From: Acidovorax sp. YS12
GTDB taxonomy: Bacteria; Pseudomonadota; Gammaproteobacteria; Burkholderiales; Burkholderiaceae_C
Direction: 5' to 3'
DNA length: 64,000 nt
Assembly: GCA_021496925.1 (NCBI GenBank)
Contig: CP053915.1
Coordinates: forward strand, 3,313,501 to 3,377,500
Of the stretch, positions 17,701-26,501 are shown in pieces (the stretch's first letter is position 1; each line of letters begins with the position of its first letter). Below the pieces are notes generated by a model, which saw only the letters and a list, made by a program, of their open reading frames with translations, was not told the DNA's origin and ran no database searches. The translations under genes and the position numbers were made by a program.

Positions 17701-18195
17701 TCAGGTGGCCGCGACGCGCCTGCGGCGGTTGCCCAGGCGCTTGGCGAGCACCGCGCCAGCGCCCATGGCGACACCCAGCGCAATGGCCGGCTGGCGGTTG
17801 GACAGCTCGGTGAACCGCAGCGCCGACAGCCCCCACAGCTTGCATGGCGCCGCCGCCTGCACCGTGGCGCTGCGCGGGCGCATGGAGAAGAACGCCCCCT
17901 CGCCCACCACTGACCCCGCGGCCACGAGCGCCAGGCGCAGGCGTGACTTCTCGTCTTCGTAATGGACGCTGAGGCTGCCGCTTTCGATGAGGTAGAGCGT
18001 GCGGTCGTTCGTGCCCTGGCTGAACAGCACCTGGCTGGCGGCGAGCACGCAGGGCTGAAGGTAGGGCGCCAGCACCTCCCATTGGGCCGGGGCGAGCATG
18101 TTGGGGCCCAGGCTGTCCTCGGCGTGGGCCTGGGCGATGGCGCCGATCAGGCCCTGCAGGTCGTACTGGGGGGCGGCGTGGGGCATGGCGTTCAT
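17701..18195 (-). CDS. Cyclic-nucleotide-binding-domain protein
   Basis: A 164-residue stand-alone CAP_ED/cNMP-binding domain (residues about 35-145: LAPYLQPCVLAASQVLFSQG, YLIESGSLSVHYEDE, GSVVGEGAFFSMRPRSATV). No HTH follows, so it is unlikely to be a classical Crp/Fnr regulator. The C terminus has a short hydrophobic stretch (AIALGVAMGAGAVL) followed by KRLGNRRRR, which suggests membrane attachment. The PRSATV segment resembles the phosphate-binding cassette, but ligand binding is not proven. Confidence 0.82.
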   Translation of the reverse strand: MNAMPHAAPQYDLQGLIGAIAQAHAEDSLGPNMLAPAQWEVLAPYLQPCVLAASQVLFSQGTNDRTLYLIESGSLSVHYEDEKSRLRLALVAAGSVVGEGAFFSMRPRSATVQAAAPCKLWGLSALRFTELSNRQPAIALGVAMGAGAVLAKRLGNRRRRVAAT

Positions 18196-18322
18196 AGAGG
18201 GCCGAAGCTAACCCCGTTGCAGGCGCGGCACAAGCGGTGCTTACCAGCCATTACACCTGCAATGTCGCGCGTTACAGGCACAATCGCGCGGCGTTTCACT
18301 TAATTCCCCTATTCCCCACACC

Positions 18323-18859
18323 ATGTCGATCGCTTTGTCCAAGCCTTGGCCTGTGGCCCTGGCCTGTCTGCTGGCCTGTGCCGGCGCAGGCGCCGAAACC
18401 GCCAGCGAGGCGCCGTCGCGCCTGTCCGGCTGGACCTTCGGCTACGCGCCCTACACCCTGCATTACTCCGACGCCAAGAAAGAGCACGATTGGGAGCCCG
18501 ACGAGCAGAAGCATTCCTACGTGTGGCTGCTGCAGGCCGAGAAGGCGCTGGACGAGCGCCACATCGCCGGCCTGGCGATTTTCAACAACTCGTTCGGGCA
18601 GTTCACGCAGTACGCGTACTACGGCTGGCAGTTCCGTCCGTTCGACAGCATGCCCCGGTTCTACGCCAAGCTCACCGGGGGCATCATCCACGGCTACAAG
18701 GAGCCGTACGAGAAGAAGATTCCGCTGAACCACAAGAGCGGCTGGGGCATCACGGCGATTCCCGCCATCGGCTACGACTTCACGCCGAACTGGGGCGCGC
18801 AGCTCAATGTGCTGGGCAACGCGGGGCTGATGTTTCAGGTGAACTACACGGTGCGCTGA
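18323..18859 (+). CDS. Small outer-membrane beta-barrel, PagP-like in outline
   Basis: A 178-residue protein with a signal peptide (VALACLLACAGAGAE). The mature chain alternates aromatic and polar residues and ends in an aromatic/hydrophobic strand (GLMFQVNYTVR). The pattern YAYYGWQFRPF...LTGGIIHGY...WGITAIPAIGYDF recalls the eight-stranded PagP lipid A palmitoyltransferase barrel. The resemblance is by eye only, and I cannot confirm the catalytic His/Asp/Ser of PagP. An AT-richer promoter region precedes it (18240-18322). It ends 1 base before the hsdR relic on the other strand. Confidence 0.6.
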   Translation: MSIALSKPWPVALACLLACAGAGAETASEAPSRLSGWTFGYAPYTLHYSDAKKEHDWEPDEQKHSYVWLLQAEKALDERHIAGLAIFNNSFGQFTQYAYYGWQFRPFDSMPRFYAKLTGGIIHGYKEPYEKKIPLNHKSGWGITAIPAIGYDFTPNWGAQLNVLGNAGLMFQVNYTVR

Positions 18860-18860
18860 G

Positions 18861-19110
18861 TCACTGGGCGTTCCACGTCGCCGCCAATGCCTCGGCCTGC
18901 TGCAATACCGTCTGCACCGCCGCGTCCTGCAGGTCGGGCGGATGCCGTACTTGCGCACAATGCGCTTGACCAGCACGCGCATGCGCGCACGGGCCGAATC
19001 ACGGCGCGCCCAGTCCACAGAAATGTTGCCTTTGAGGCTTACCAGCAATTCGCGGGCAACTTGTCATCGCCCAGCATCTGCACGGCTGATGCGGATTTGC
19101 CTTCAACCGT
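18861..19110 (-). pseudogene. hsdR: Relic of hsdR (type I restriction enzyme C terminus)
   Basis: Translated on the minus strand in three stretches, this region gives QMLGDDKL, then ARELLVSLKGNISVDW with ARMRVLVKRIVRKYG, then PPDLQDAAVQTVLQQAEALA up to a stop at 18861-18863. This is the conserved C-terminal block of HsdR proteins. At least two lesions break the frame: a deletion after the DDKL codons that leads into a TAA, and a frameshift at the Tyr-Gly codons near 18940. Only about the last 80 residues of a roughly 1000-residue protein remain. It directly follows rhuM, so the original order was hsdM-rhuM-hsdR. Confidence 0.8.
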
Positions 19111-20172
19111 CTAACTTTTCTTCGTGGAGACCACGCGCACGCGAGTTGACGTTTCCAGCCGCTTCACCTCATCCACCGCGCGATCAAAGTCGCTGCCCGT
19201 TTGCGCTTCCAAACGGCGGCATTCGGTGTCGTGCTTCTCGAATTCGGCATGGGCGTGCCGCTCGGCTAGCGCATGCGAAATCTTGCCCGCATGGGTGAGC
19301 ACGTTGCGCTCATTGAATTCCAGAAAGGCGTCCAGCCGTGTGATCCAGTCCGCCATGTGCATGGTCTTTCGGCGGCGCGCCTGGTCTTCGGCGAAGTCCA
19401 GGTACATGGAGACGATGCGGTTGAGTTCGCGCAGTTCTTCTTCACCCAGGTAGTTTTTGGCGACGGTGACGTCGACTTTGCGGATGGGGCCATTGGGGGC
19501 GTTCTTCCACGTCGCCAGGCCCATGTTGGGCTGTGCGGCATCGGCGCGCAGCTTGACCAGTTCGGCGGCCGTGTGGCCATGCACGGCCCAGTGCAGCTTG
19601 TTCTGCACGGTGGCGTAGAAGTTCTGGCTCAGCTCGTGCCTCGGGTCGTAGTCGATGCTGGTGGCATAGATGTCGGTGATCTTTTGGTAGAACAGCCGCT
19701 CCGAGGCCCGGATGTCGCGGATGCGCTCCAGCAGTTCGTCGAAGTAGTCAGTGCCCAGCGTGCGCCCGGCCTTGAGGCGCTCGTCGTCGAGGGTGAAGCC
19801 TTTGGCCAGCAGTTCCGACAGGCGTGCCGTAGCCCACTGGCGAAAGGCTGTGCCCCGATGTGAGCGCACCCGGTAGCCGACGGCGAGGATAGTGTCCAGG
19901 TTGTAATGCTCCACCGTGCGGGAAACGTCCCGGCTGCCCTCGCGTTGAACTATTCGGAAACTCCGAATAGTTGTCTCCGGGCTGAGTTCGCCGTCGGTGT
20001 AGATGCCCGCCAGGTGTTCATTGATGGTTGGAACCGATACCTGATACAGCTCGGCCAGCAGGCGCTGGGACAGCCACACCGTCTGGCCTTCCAGCCGCAC
20101 CTGCACATTGGCTGCACCGTTCTCATAGATGAGGATCTGGCCGGGTTGCTCGTTCGGGTCGTCAAATGCCAT
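19111..20172 (-). CDS. rhuM: RhuM-family protein
   Basis: A 353-residue protein of the RhuM ('virulence protein RhuM') family, recognised from the N-terminal block (ILIYENGAANVQVRLEGQTV WLSQRLLAELYQ, TINEHLAGIYTDGEL) and NLDTILAVGYRVRSHRGTAFRQW (shown in pieces). These genes often sit inside type I restriction operons, but their role is unclear. The N-terminal region looks like a winged-helix DNA-binding segment. The start MAFDDPNEQPG at 20172 was chosen because it fits the family and overlaps the hsdM stop by 11 bases. Unlike both neighbours the frame is intact, which suggests continued selection or recent decay of the others. Confidence 0.85.
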   Translation of the reverse strand: MAFDDPNEQPGQILIYENGAANVQVRLEGQTVWLSQRLLAELYQVSVPTINEHLAGIYTDGELSPETTIRSFRIVQREGSRDVSRTVEHYNLDTILAVGYRVRSHRGTAFRQWATARLSELLAKGFTLDDERLKAGRTLGTDYFDELLERIRDIRASERLFYQKITDIYATSIDYDPRHELSQNFYATVQNKLHWAVHGHTAAELVKLRADAAQPNMGLATWKNAPNGPIRKVDVTVAKNYLGEEELRELNRIVSMYLDFAEDQARRRKTMHMADWITRLDAFLEFNERNVLTHAGKISHALAERHAHAEFEKHDTECRRLEAQTGSDFDRAVDEVKRLETSTRVRVVSTKKS

Positions 20173-20402
20173 AGCCCAAGTGCTCCAAATTCTTGTGGAT
20201 GAGCGCATCCAGCTTCGATGCCTCCACCTGCTGTTCTCGCCACAATGCCGCTAGCCGCTGCATCTTCTCGTCGAACGGCGCACCGTTGTCCTCCTGCGCC
20301 GCCGCGCCCACATGGCGCCCTGGCGTGAGCACATGGCCGTGCTTGCGCACTGCATAAAGCGGGGCGGATTTGCAGTAGCCGGGCACGTCGGCGTATTCAC
20401 AG
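20162..20402 (-). pseudogene. hsdM: Relic of hsdM (type I modification methylase C terminus)
   Basis: The minus strand encodes EYADVPGYCKSAPLYAVRKH followed by GHVLTPGRHVGAAAQEDNGA and KLDALIHKNLEHLGYGI-stop. This is the conserved end of HsdM N6-adenine methyltransferases (the LTPGRYVG block and helical tail). Nothing upstream matches the methylase: the frame runs into sequence of unknown origin (20403-20523) and then into mnmE. Only about 80 of some 500 residues remain, with no catalytic motifs. Its stop overlaps the rhuM start. Confidence 0.8.
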
Positions 20403-20523
20403 GCTGCCACCCCCGCCGCGCACCATCCACATTCGAGCCATGGGGTTCTCCCTTGTATTTGCGTCATCCGCTCAGCACGGCCAGTCATTCCGTTGCCAAT
20501 GTCGTTGGCTGGGCATCCTGGGA

Positions 20524-21951
20524 TTACTTGCCGATGCAGAAGCTGGAAAAGATCACGCCCAGCAGGTCGTCGGCGCCGAATTCCCCGGTGATGGCGCCCA
20601 GCGCGTTCTGCGCCAGGCGCAGTTCCTCGGCCAGCAGGTCGAGCGCCGGGCCGCTGCTTTCGAGCTGCGCGGCCGCTTCCATCAGGTGCGCATCGACGGC
20701 GCGCAGCGCCTCGGTGTGGCGCGCGCGCGCGATGTAGAGGCCCTCGGCCGCCGGCTGCCAGCCCGCCGCCTCCAGCAGCAGGCGGCGCAGCGTGTCCAGG
20801 CCCGCGCCGGTGCGCGCGGACAGGCGCACGGCGCCGTGGCCGGGGGCGCTGCCGGGCTGCACGCCGGGCGCGGCATCGGTCTTGTTCCACACGTCGATCA
20901 CGGGCACGCCCGGCGGCAGGCGCTCGGCCAGGGCCTGGGCGATGGCGGCGTCGGCGGCCACGTAGCCGGACTGGTTCTGGCGCGTGAGGTCGTGCAGGAA
21001 CAGCACGGCGTCGGCGCCAGCGATCTCGTCCCAGGCGCGCGCGATGCCGATCTTTTCCACCTCGTCGCTGCTGTCGCGCAGGCCGGCGGTGTCGATCACG
21101 TGCAGCGGCACGCCTTCGATCTGGATGGTCTGCTGCACTTTGTCGCGCGTGGTGCCGGCGATGGGCGTGACGATGGCCAGCTCGGCGCCCGCCAGGGCGT
21201 TGAGCAGCGAGCTCTTGCCGGCGTTGGGCTGGCCCGCGATCACGGCCTTGATGCCTTCGCGCAGCAGCGCGCCCTGCTGCGCGCGCTGCATCACGGTGGC
21301 CAGGGTTTGCTGCAGTTTCGATAGCTGCCCGCGCGCGTCCGCCTTGCGCAGGAAGTCGATTTCTTCCTCGGGGAAGTCGAGCGTGGCCTCGACCAGCATG
21401 CGCAGGTGCACGAGCGCGTCGCGCAGGCCGTGGATTTCCTCGGAGAACGCGCCCGAGAGCGAGCGGCCCGCGCTGCGCGCGGCGGCGGCGGTGGAGGCGT
21501 CGATCAGGTCGGCGATGGCCTCGGCCTGCGCCAGGTCGATCTTGCCGTTGAGGAAGGCGCGCTCGGTGAACTCGCCCGGCGCGGCCAGGCGCAGGCGCGG
21601 CAGCACGCCGGCCGCGGCCCCTGCGGCCCCTGTCGCGCCCTGGGCCGCTTCCAGGCAGCGCGCCAGCAGCAGCTGCAGTACCACGGGGCCGCCGTGGGCC
21701 TGCAGCTCCAGCACGTCCTCGCCGGTGTAGCTGTGCGGCGCGGGAAAGAACAGGGCCAGCCCCCGGTCGATGGGCTGGCCCTGGGCGTCGGGAAAGGGCA
21801 GGTAGTGCGCCTCGCGCGGGCGCAGCGCGCGGCCGAGCAGGGCCTGCACGAAGGGCGCGAGCCCGTGGCCCGATACGCGCACGATGCCCACGGCGCCGCG
21901 CCCCGGCGCGGTGGCGATGGCGGCGATGGGGTCGTGGTGGCGGGCAAGCAT
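20524..21951 (-). CDS. mnmE: MnmE (TrmE), tRNA-modification GTPase
   Basis: MnmE with MnmG modifies the wobble uridine of certain tRNAs (cmnm5U). The 475-residue product has the N-terminal folate-binding domain (DPIAAIATAPGRGAVGIVRV, HSYTGEDVLELQAHGGP), a helical domain interrupted by the G domain (GQPNAGKSSLLNALAGAELA near residue 240; DTAGLR; NKTD) and the C-terminal FCIGK motif with the catalytic Cys. Position beside yidC-rnpA-rpmH is standard for the origin region. Length is normal, with a small Gly/Ala insertion near residue 105. Confidence 0.96.
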   Translation of the reverse strand: MLARHHDPIAAIATAPGRGAVGIVRVSGHGLAPFVQALLGRALRPREAHYLPFPDAQGQPIDRGLALFFPAPHSYTGEDVLELQAHGGPVVLQLLLARCLEAAQGATGAAGAAAGVLPRLRLAAPGEFTERAFLNGKIDLAQAEAIADLIDASTAAAARSAGRSLSGAFSEEIHGLRDALVHLRMLVEATLDFPEEEIDFLRKADARGQLSKLQQTLATVMQRAQQGALLREGIKAVIAGQPNAGKSSLLNALAGAELAIVTPIAGTTRDKVQQTIQIEGVPLHVIDTAGLRDSSDEVEKIGIARAWDEIAGADAVLFLHDLTRQNQSGYVAADAAIAQALAERLPPGVPVIDVWNKTDAAPGVQPGSAPGHGAVRLSARTGAGLDTLRRLLLEAAGWQPAAEGLYIARARHTEALRAVDAHLMEAAAQLESSGPALDLLAEELRLAQNALGAITGEFGADDLLGVIFSSFCIGK

Positions 21952-21977
21952 GGGCGCTATTGTGCTATTGAAAAAGA

Positions 21978-22053
21978 AGCTGCCAGCGCTTGCCAGAAAA
22001 GCATTTCATGGCGAAAAGTGCCTGAAACCTTTTCCTGGAAAGCGCTGGCAGCT
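21978..22053. repeat. AGCGCT-core intergenic palindrome, copy 2 (long loop)
   Basis: Arms AGCTGCCAGCGCTT (21978-21991) and AAGCGCTGGCAGCT (22040-22053) are a perfect 14-bp inverted repeat around 48 bases, followed by ATCGTTTTT. It lies between mnmE and the peptide-binding-protein gene. Confidence 0.8.
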
Positions 22054-22060
22054 ATCGTTT

Positions 22061-23652
22061 TTACTTGATGGTGGTCCAGGTGGGCATCGGGCGGTCGTCC
22101 GCGCGGTGCGGGGTTTCCACGTTCTTGCGCATGGCCCAGGGGCGGATCTGGTGGTGCAGCGGGATGTAGTAGTACGCGTCCTTCACCCGCTGCAGCGCCT
22201 GCGCGAGCAGCGCGTCGCGCTTGGCGGCGTCCATCTCGACCTTGATCTGGCCGATCATGCCGTCGAGTGCGGCGTCGCTGAAGCGGCCGCCGTTGTAGTT
22301 GCCGGCCGAGGTCTTGCCGTCCTTCGTGGCCATGAGGGCTTCGAGCGAGTACAGCGCGTCGAACGTGGCCACGCCCCAGCCGAACAGGTAGGCGCTGACG
22401 TCGTTGTTCATTACGCGCGTGACGAACTGCGCCATGGGCGCGGCCTGCAGTGTGGTCTTGACGCCGATGCGCGTCCACATGGCGGTGACGGCCTGGCAGA
22501 TGGCCTCGTCGTTCACGTAGCGGTCGTTGGGGCAGTCGAGCTTGAGCGCGAAGCCGTTGGGATAGCCCGCGTCGGCCAGCAGCTTCCTGGCGGCTTCGAC
22601 GTCGTACTTGGCGGCGCGTTCGTCCAGCGCCTTGCTCCAGCCATGCACCATCGGGGCCACCATGGTGCCCGCGGGCACCGACAGGTTGCGCATGGTGCGG
22701 CCGTGCAGGCCGGCGGAGTCGATGGCCTGGTACAGCGCCTGGCGCACGCGCTGGTCCTTGAGCGGGTTCTTGCCGGGCGTGCCGGCGCCGGGCAGCTCGT
22801 CGCGGAACTGGTCCAGGCCCAGGTAGATGGTGCGGTTCTCGGCGCCCTCGACCAGCTTGAGATCGGCATTGGCCTTCATGCGCGCCAGGTCCTGCGGCGG
22901 CGGATCGACGACGAAGTCCACCTGGCCCGAGATCAGCGCGGCCGAGCGCGTGGCGGCGGACTTGATGGGGGTGAACACCACGGTGTCGATGTTGCCCTGC
23001 GGCTTGTCCCACCAGTTCGGGTTCTTCTTGAGCGTGACCTTCACGTCGGGCTGCCAGCCTTCCATGACGAAGGGGCCGGTGCCGTTGGCATTGCGCGAGG
23101 CGTAGTTCTCGTCCTTGGCGGCGTAGTCCTGTGACTTGGCCGCGTTGTGCTTCTCGGCCCAGGCCTTGTTCATGATGCGCGCCTCGGTCAGCTCGCGCAG
23201 CAGGATGGGGTTGGGGCCCTTGAGGAGCAGGTCCACGGTGAAGTCGTCCACCTTCCTGACTTCCTTGAGGCTCTGCACGGCGGATGTCATGTTGGACGGC
23301 GGCGTCATGGCGCGCGTGAGCGAGAACACCACGTCATCGGCGGTGAACGGCGCGCCGTCGTGGAACCGGACCCCCTTGCGCAGCGCGAAGCGCACCTGCG
23401 TGGGCGACACCTGCGTCCACTGGGTCGCCAGGGCAGGCTCGATCTGGTACTTGGCGTCGTAGCGCACCAGGCTCTCGTACACCTGCTGCAGGAAGGCGTG
23501 CGTGGTCTGGTCTGGTGGTTCTGCGCGTGCGGATCCACGGTGAGGATGTCGTTGGCGCCCGCCCAGCGCAGCGTGGCCGCGCCCGCGCTGCCGAGGCACA
23601 GGCATACCGCCGCCCCCACCATGCCCAGTTTCAAGGTCTTGCGCTGCATCAT
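22061..23652 (-). pseudogene. Frameshifted peptide/oligopeptide-binding protein (SBP_bac_5)
   Basis: A periplasmic substrate-binding protein of a dipeptide/oligopeptide ABC transporter, about 530 residues when the frame is joined. The signal peptide (MMQRKTLKLGMVGAAVCLCL) and first mature residues (RWAGANDILTVDPHAQNHQT) are in one frame. The rest (THAFLQQVYESLVRYD to the stop) is in another. The break is at 23503-23512, where GGTCT is present twice in tandem; removing one 5-base unit restores the family sequence NHQTTHAFLQQ. This is either a true inactivating duplication or an assembly error. The start at 23652 has AAGGAG upstream. No permease genes are adjacent. Confidence 0.85.
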
Positions 23653-23762
23653 CTGCCGGCTCCTTTCGGGTTGCGTTGCCAATCGGCCATGGTACCCAAA
23701 ACGGAGAAGGGCGCGCGCCCGGTGCGCAGCCTTTGATACGGGCGCGGCCCATGCCAGCGGAC

Positions 23763-23860
23763 GCCGCGCAAGGGCCGCCCCGCCGCGCGGGCGTCGTCCC
23801 CCTTCCCGGAGCGCGCAGCGCGCAGAGAGAAGGGGGAAGCGGCGTAGCCGCTCAGGGGGT
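23763..23860. repeat. GC-rich intergenic repeat at the 3' end of yidC
   Basis: Begins GCGCAAGGGCCGCCCC and ends GGCGTAGCCGCTCAGGGGG, directly at the yidC stop. The same layout and largely the same bases occur downstream of pckG (59234-59335), and a related form at 47277-47357. Inner inverted repeats (CCCCCTTC / GAAGGGGG) could form a terminator for yidC. Confidence 0.75.
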
Positions 23861-23862
23861 TG

Positions 23863-25569
23863 TCACCTGAACTTCGGCAGATTGAACTGCGGCGGCACGC
23901 CCATGCGCTTGTTGATGATCCACTGCTGGGCGATGGACAGGATGTTGTTCGTCAGCCAGTACAGCACCAGGCCGGCGGGGAAGAAGAAGAACATCACGCT
24001 GAACATCAGCGGCATGATCCACATCATCTTGGCCTGCATCGGGTCGGGCGGCGCCGGGTTCAGCGCGGTTTGCAGCAGCGAGCTGGCCGTCATCAGCAGC
24101 GGCAGGATGAAGAACGGATCGGGCGCCGAGAGGTCATGGATCCAGCCCAGCCAGGGGGCGTTGCGGATCTCCACGCTGGACAGCAGCACCCAGTACAGGG
24201 CGATGAACACGGGGATCTGGATCATGATGGGGAAGCACCCGCCCATCGGGTTGACCTTCTCCTCGCGGTAGATGCGCATCATCTCCTGCTGCATCTGCTG
24301 CGGCTTGTCCTTGAGGCGCTCGCGCATCTCCATGATCTTTGGGTTGATGGCCTTCATCTTGGCCATGCTGGCGTAGGCCTTGGCGTTGAGCCAGTAGAAG
24401 GCGATCTTCAGCAGCAGCACCAGGCCGATGATGGACCAGCCCCAGTTGCCCAGCACGCCGTGGATCTTGTCGAGCAGCCAGTACAGCGGCTTGGACAGGA
24501 TGGTGAACATGCCGTAGTCCTTCACCAGCTCCAGGCCGGGGGTCAGGCTCTCCAGCGTCTTTTCCACCTGCGGGCCGGCGAACAGGCGCGCATCGACCGC
24601 CTTGGCCTGGCCCGGGGCGATCTCGCCCACAGGGGTAATCATCTGCACCCGGTAGCAGCAGTCGGGCGTTGACGCGCCAATATCGGTGGCTTCCATGTTC
24701 AATTGGCGCGGCACACCATCAGGCAGCAGCCAGGCCGAGGCGAAGTAGTGCTGCACCATGGCGATATAGCCATTGGTGGATTCAGAGGGGATATCGAACT
24801 TCTTGGCCTTGATGTCCTTGAACTCGACCTTCTGGTACTTCTTGGCCTCGGTGTAGACCGCGGGGCCGGTGAAGGTGGAGTAGAACGACGACTCGCCCGC
24901 GGGTTTGTTGCCGTCGCGCACCAGCTGCAGGTACAGCTGCGGCGACACCGCGGCCGTGCCCGTGTTCACCACCTCGTGCTTCACGGCGATGTCGTAGGCG
25001 CCACGCTTGAGGGTCCAGGTCTTGGCCAGCTTCACGCCGCCCAGGTCGGGCGACTCGAAGCGTACCTGCAGGGTGTCCTCGCCGTCCTGGAGTTCACGCG
25101 GGCCGGGCACCAGCGCCATGTTGGTCTTGTGCGTGGGGAAGGCGCCGCCGATCAGGCCGGTCTGGGCCTGGTACACGCGGCTGGCGCTGTCGTCGAACAG
25201 CACGAAGGGCTTGGCCTTGTCCTCCATCGCCGGGTACTTGAGCAGCTCGCCGTGCACCAGCGAGCCACCCTGGCCGTCGAACTCCAGGCGCAGCACGTCG
25301 GAGGTGACCGTGACGCGCTCGCGCGCCACGGGCGCCGCGGCCTTGCCGCCGGGCCCCTGGGCCGTCCCGGCGGGCGCTGCCGCCGGGGTGCTGGCGTGGG
25401 CGGCCGGCGCCGAGGCGGTGGCAGCGCCTTCGGGCGCGCTGGCCGTCACGGCGGCAGGGGAAGGGAAGAAGGTGGCCTTGTGGCCGTTGTGCACCTGCCA
25501 CTTGTCCCACAGCAAGACCATGGAAAAGCCAAAAATCACCCACAGGATGGTGCGGCGAATGTCGTTCAT
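23863..25569 (-). CDS. yidC: YidC, membrane protein insertase
   Basis: YidC inserts and folds inner-membrane proteins, alone or with SecYEG. The 568-residue product has an N-terminal membrane anchor (TILWVIFGFSMVLLWDKW), an Ala/Pro-rich linker, a large periplasmic beta domain and the conserved C-terminal five-helix core (GNWGWSIIGLVLLLKIAFYW; NPMGGCFPIMIQIPVFIALYW; VLYWLTNNILSIAQQWIINK). Its start overlaps the yidD stop by 4 bases. It belongs to the rpmH-rnpA-yidD-yidC operon. Confidence 0.97.
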   Translation of the reverse strand: MNDIRRTILWVIFGFSMVLLWDKWQVHNGHKATFFPSPAAVTASAPEGAATASAPAAHASTPAAAPAGTAQGPGGKAAAPVARERVTVTSDVLRLEFDGQGGSLVHGELLKYPAMEDKAKPFVLFDDSASRVYQAQTGLIGGAFPTHKTNMALVPGPRELQDGEDTLQVRFESPDLGGVKLAKTWTLKRGAYDIAVKHEVVNTGTAAVSPQLYLQLVRDGNKPAGESSFYSTFTGPAVYTEAKKYQKVEFKDIKAKKFDIPSESTNGYIAMVQHYFASAWLLPDGVPRQLNMEATDIGASTPDCCYRVQMITPVGEIAPGQAKAVDARLFAGPQVEKTLESLTPGLELVKDYGMFTILSKPLYWLLDKIHGVLGNWGWSIIGLVLLLKIAFYWLNAKAYASMAKMKAINPKIMEMRERLKDKPQQMQQEMMRIYREEKVNPMGGCFPIMIQIPVFIALYWVLLSSVEIRNAPWLGWIHDLSAPDPFFILPLLMTASSLLQTALNPAPPDPMQAKMMWIMPLMFSVMFFFFPAGLVLYWLTNNILSIAQQWIINKRMGVPPQFNLPKFR

Positions 25570-25856
25570 GAAGACTTCTTTGCAGATGAAGGTTGTTGGG
25601 GGGGCGGTGTCTTGACCAGGCGCGAGAACAGCCGGGGCGGCTCCTGCGGCACGGGATCATGGCCCCCATCGCACCAGGGATGGCAGCGCACCAGGCGCCG
25701 CAGTGTGAGGTAGCTGCCCGCGGCCGCGCCATGCTGCTGCAGCGCCTGCAGCGAATACTGCGAGCACGTGGGCTCGAAGCGGCAGGCCGACCCCAGCCAG
25801 GGGCTGAGCAGCAGGCGGTAGCCGCGCACCAGCGCGATCAGCAGGGACTGCATCAT
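25566..25856 (-). CDS. yidD: YidD, membrane-protein insertion efficiency factor
   Basis: A 96-residue protein with the family signature (YRLLLSPWLGSACRFEPTCS QYSLQAL, given here in two parts, and RCHPWCDGGHDPVP). YidD helps YidC-dependent insertion at the inner membrane. The start MMQSLLIALVRG at 25856 overlaps the rnpA stop (ATGA); the longer reading frame extends into rnpA and is not real. The C-terminal tail is Pro/Lys-rich and variable. Confidence 0.93.
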   Translation of the reverse strand: MMQSLLIALVRGYRLLLSPWLGSACRFEPTCSQYSLQALQQHGAAAGSYLTLRRLVRCHPWCDGGHDPVPQEPPRLFSRLVKTPPPQQPSSAKKSS

Positions 25857-26311
25857 GCCAGCGCCTCCGGGCGGGCTGGGTGGGCCGGATGGGCCACACG
25901 CGCCAGCAACTGCTGCAGCTCGGCGCGCACGGCCTGGCGCAGCGGCTCGGACCAGGCGCTGGGAAACTGCCGCCGGTCGAACCCGGCGCGCAGGCGCACC
26001 ACGAAAGCCGCCGGCGGCAGGCGCGGCTCCAGCGCCGTGCCCAGGGCATAGACCTGGCGCTTGATGGCGTTGCGCGTGACCGCGCGGCGCGCCCAGCGCT
26101 TGGGCGCCATGGCGCCCATCCACACGCCGGGAACGCCAAACAGGGCCTGCGGCCCTTGCTCTGCAGGCAAGGAACCGGGCCCTGGCGGATGCGCGGCTGC
26201 GCTGGCGGAAACCGGAAGCACCAAGCGGTGCAAGGCGAAATGCGCTGTGCGGGAAACCACGCCCCCGGCCATGGCGGCCTGGAACTGCGCGCGCGTCTTC
26301 AGCCTGTGCAT
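25853..26311 (-). CDS. rnpA: RnpA, protein component of RNase P
   Basis: RnpA assists the RNase P RNA in removing 5' leaders from tRNA precursors. The 152-residue product has the N-terminal MHRLKTRAQFQAAM and the conserved RNA-binding motif AVTRNAIKRQVYALG, with family strand FVVRLRAGFDRR. It is somewhat longer than typical RnpA (about 120) because of a Pro/Gly-rich insertion (AAHPPGPGSLPAEQGP) after the second strand and an Ala-rich tail. It overlaps yidD and lies 55 bases after rpmH. Confidence 0.95.
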   Translation of the reverse strand: MHRLKTRAQFQAAMAGGVVSRTAHFALHRLVLPVSASAAAHPPGPGSLPAEQGPQALFGVPGVWMGAMAPKRWARRAVTRNAIKRQVYALGTALEPRLPPAAFVVRLRAGFDRRQFPSAWSEPLRQAVRAELQQLLARVAHPAHPARPEALA

Positions 26312-26366
26312 GGCAAGTGCTGCACTGGGAGCAACCCCGGCGGCAAGCCACCGGGCTGCGCGGCCA

Positions 26367-26501
26367 TCAGACGGCCAGACGCTTGCGGCCCTTGGCGCGG
26401 CGCGCGTTGATCACGGCGCGGCCGCCGCGGGTCTTCATGCGCACCAGGAAACCGTGGGTGCGGGCGCGGCGGGTCTTGGAGGGTTGGTAAGTACGTTTCA
26501 T
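26367..26501 (-). CDS. rpmH: Ribosomal protein bL34
   Basis: A 44-residue, highly basic protein beginning MKRTYQPSKTRRARTHGF and ending GRKRLAV, the universally conserved L34 of the large ribosomal subunit. It is first in the rpmH-rnpA-yidD-yidC operon, transcribed away from dnaA. Confidence 0.98.
   Translation of the reverse strand: MKRTYQPSKTRRARTHGFLVRMKTRGGRAVINARRAKGRKRLAV

Noticed and set aside
20162..20890. Full 242-codon minus-strand frame as one gene
   Set aside because: Its upstream part is a shadow of mnmE. Only the last ~80 codons match HsdM.
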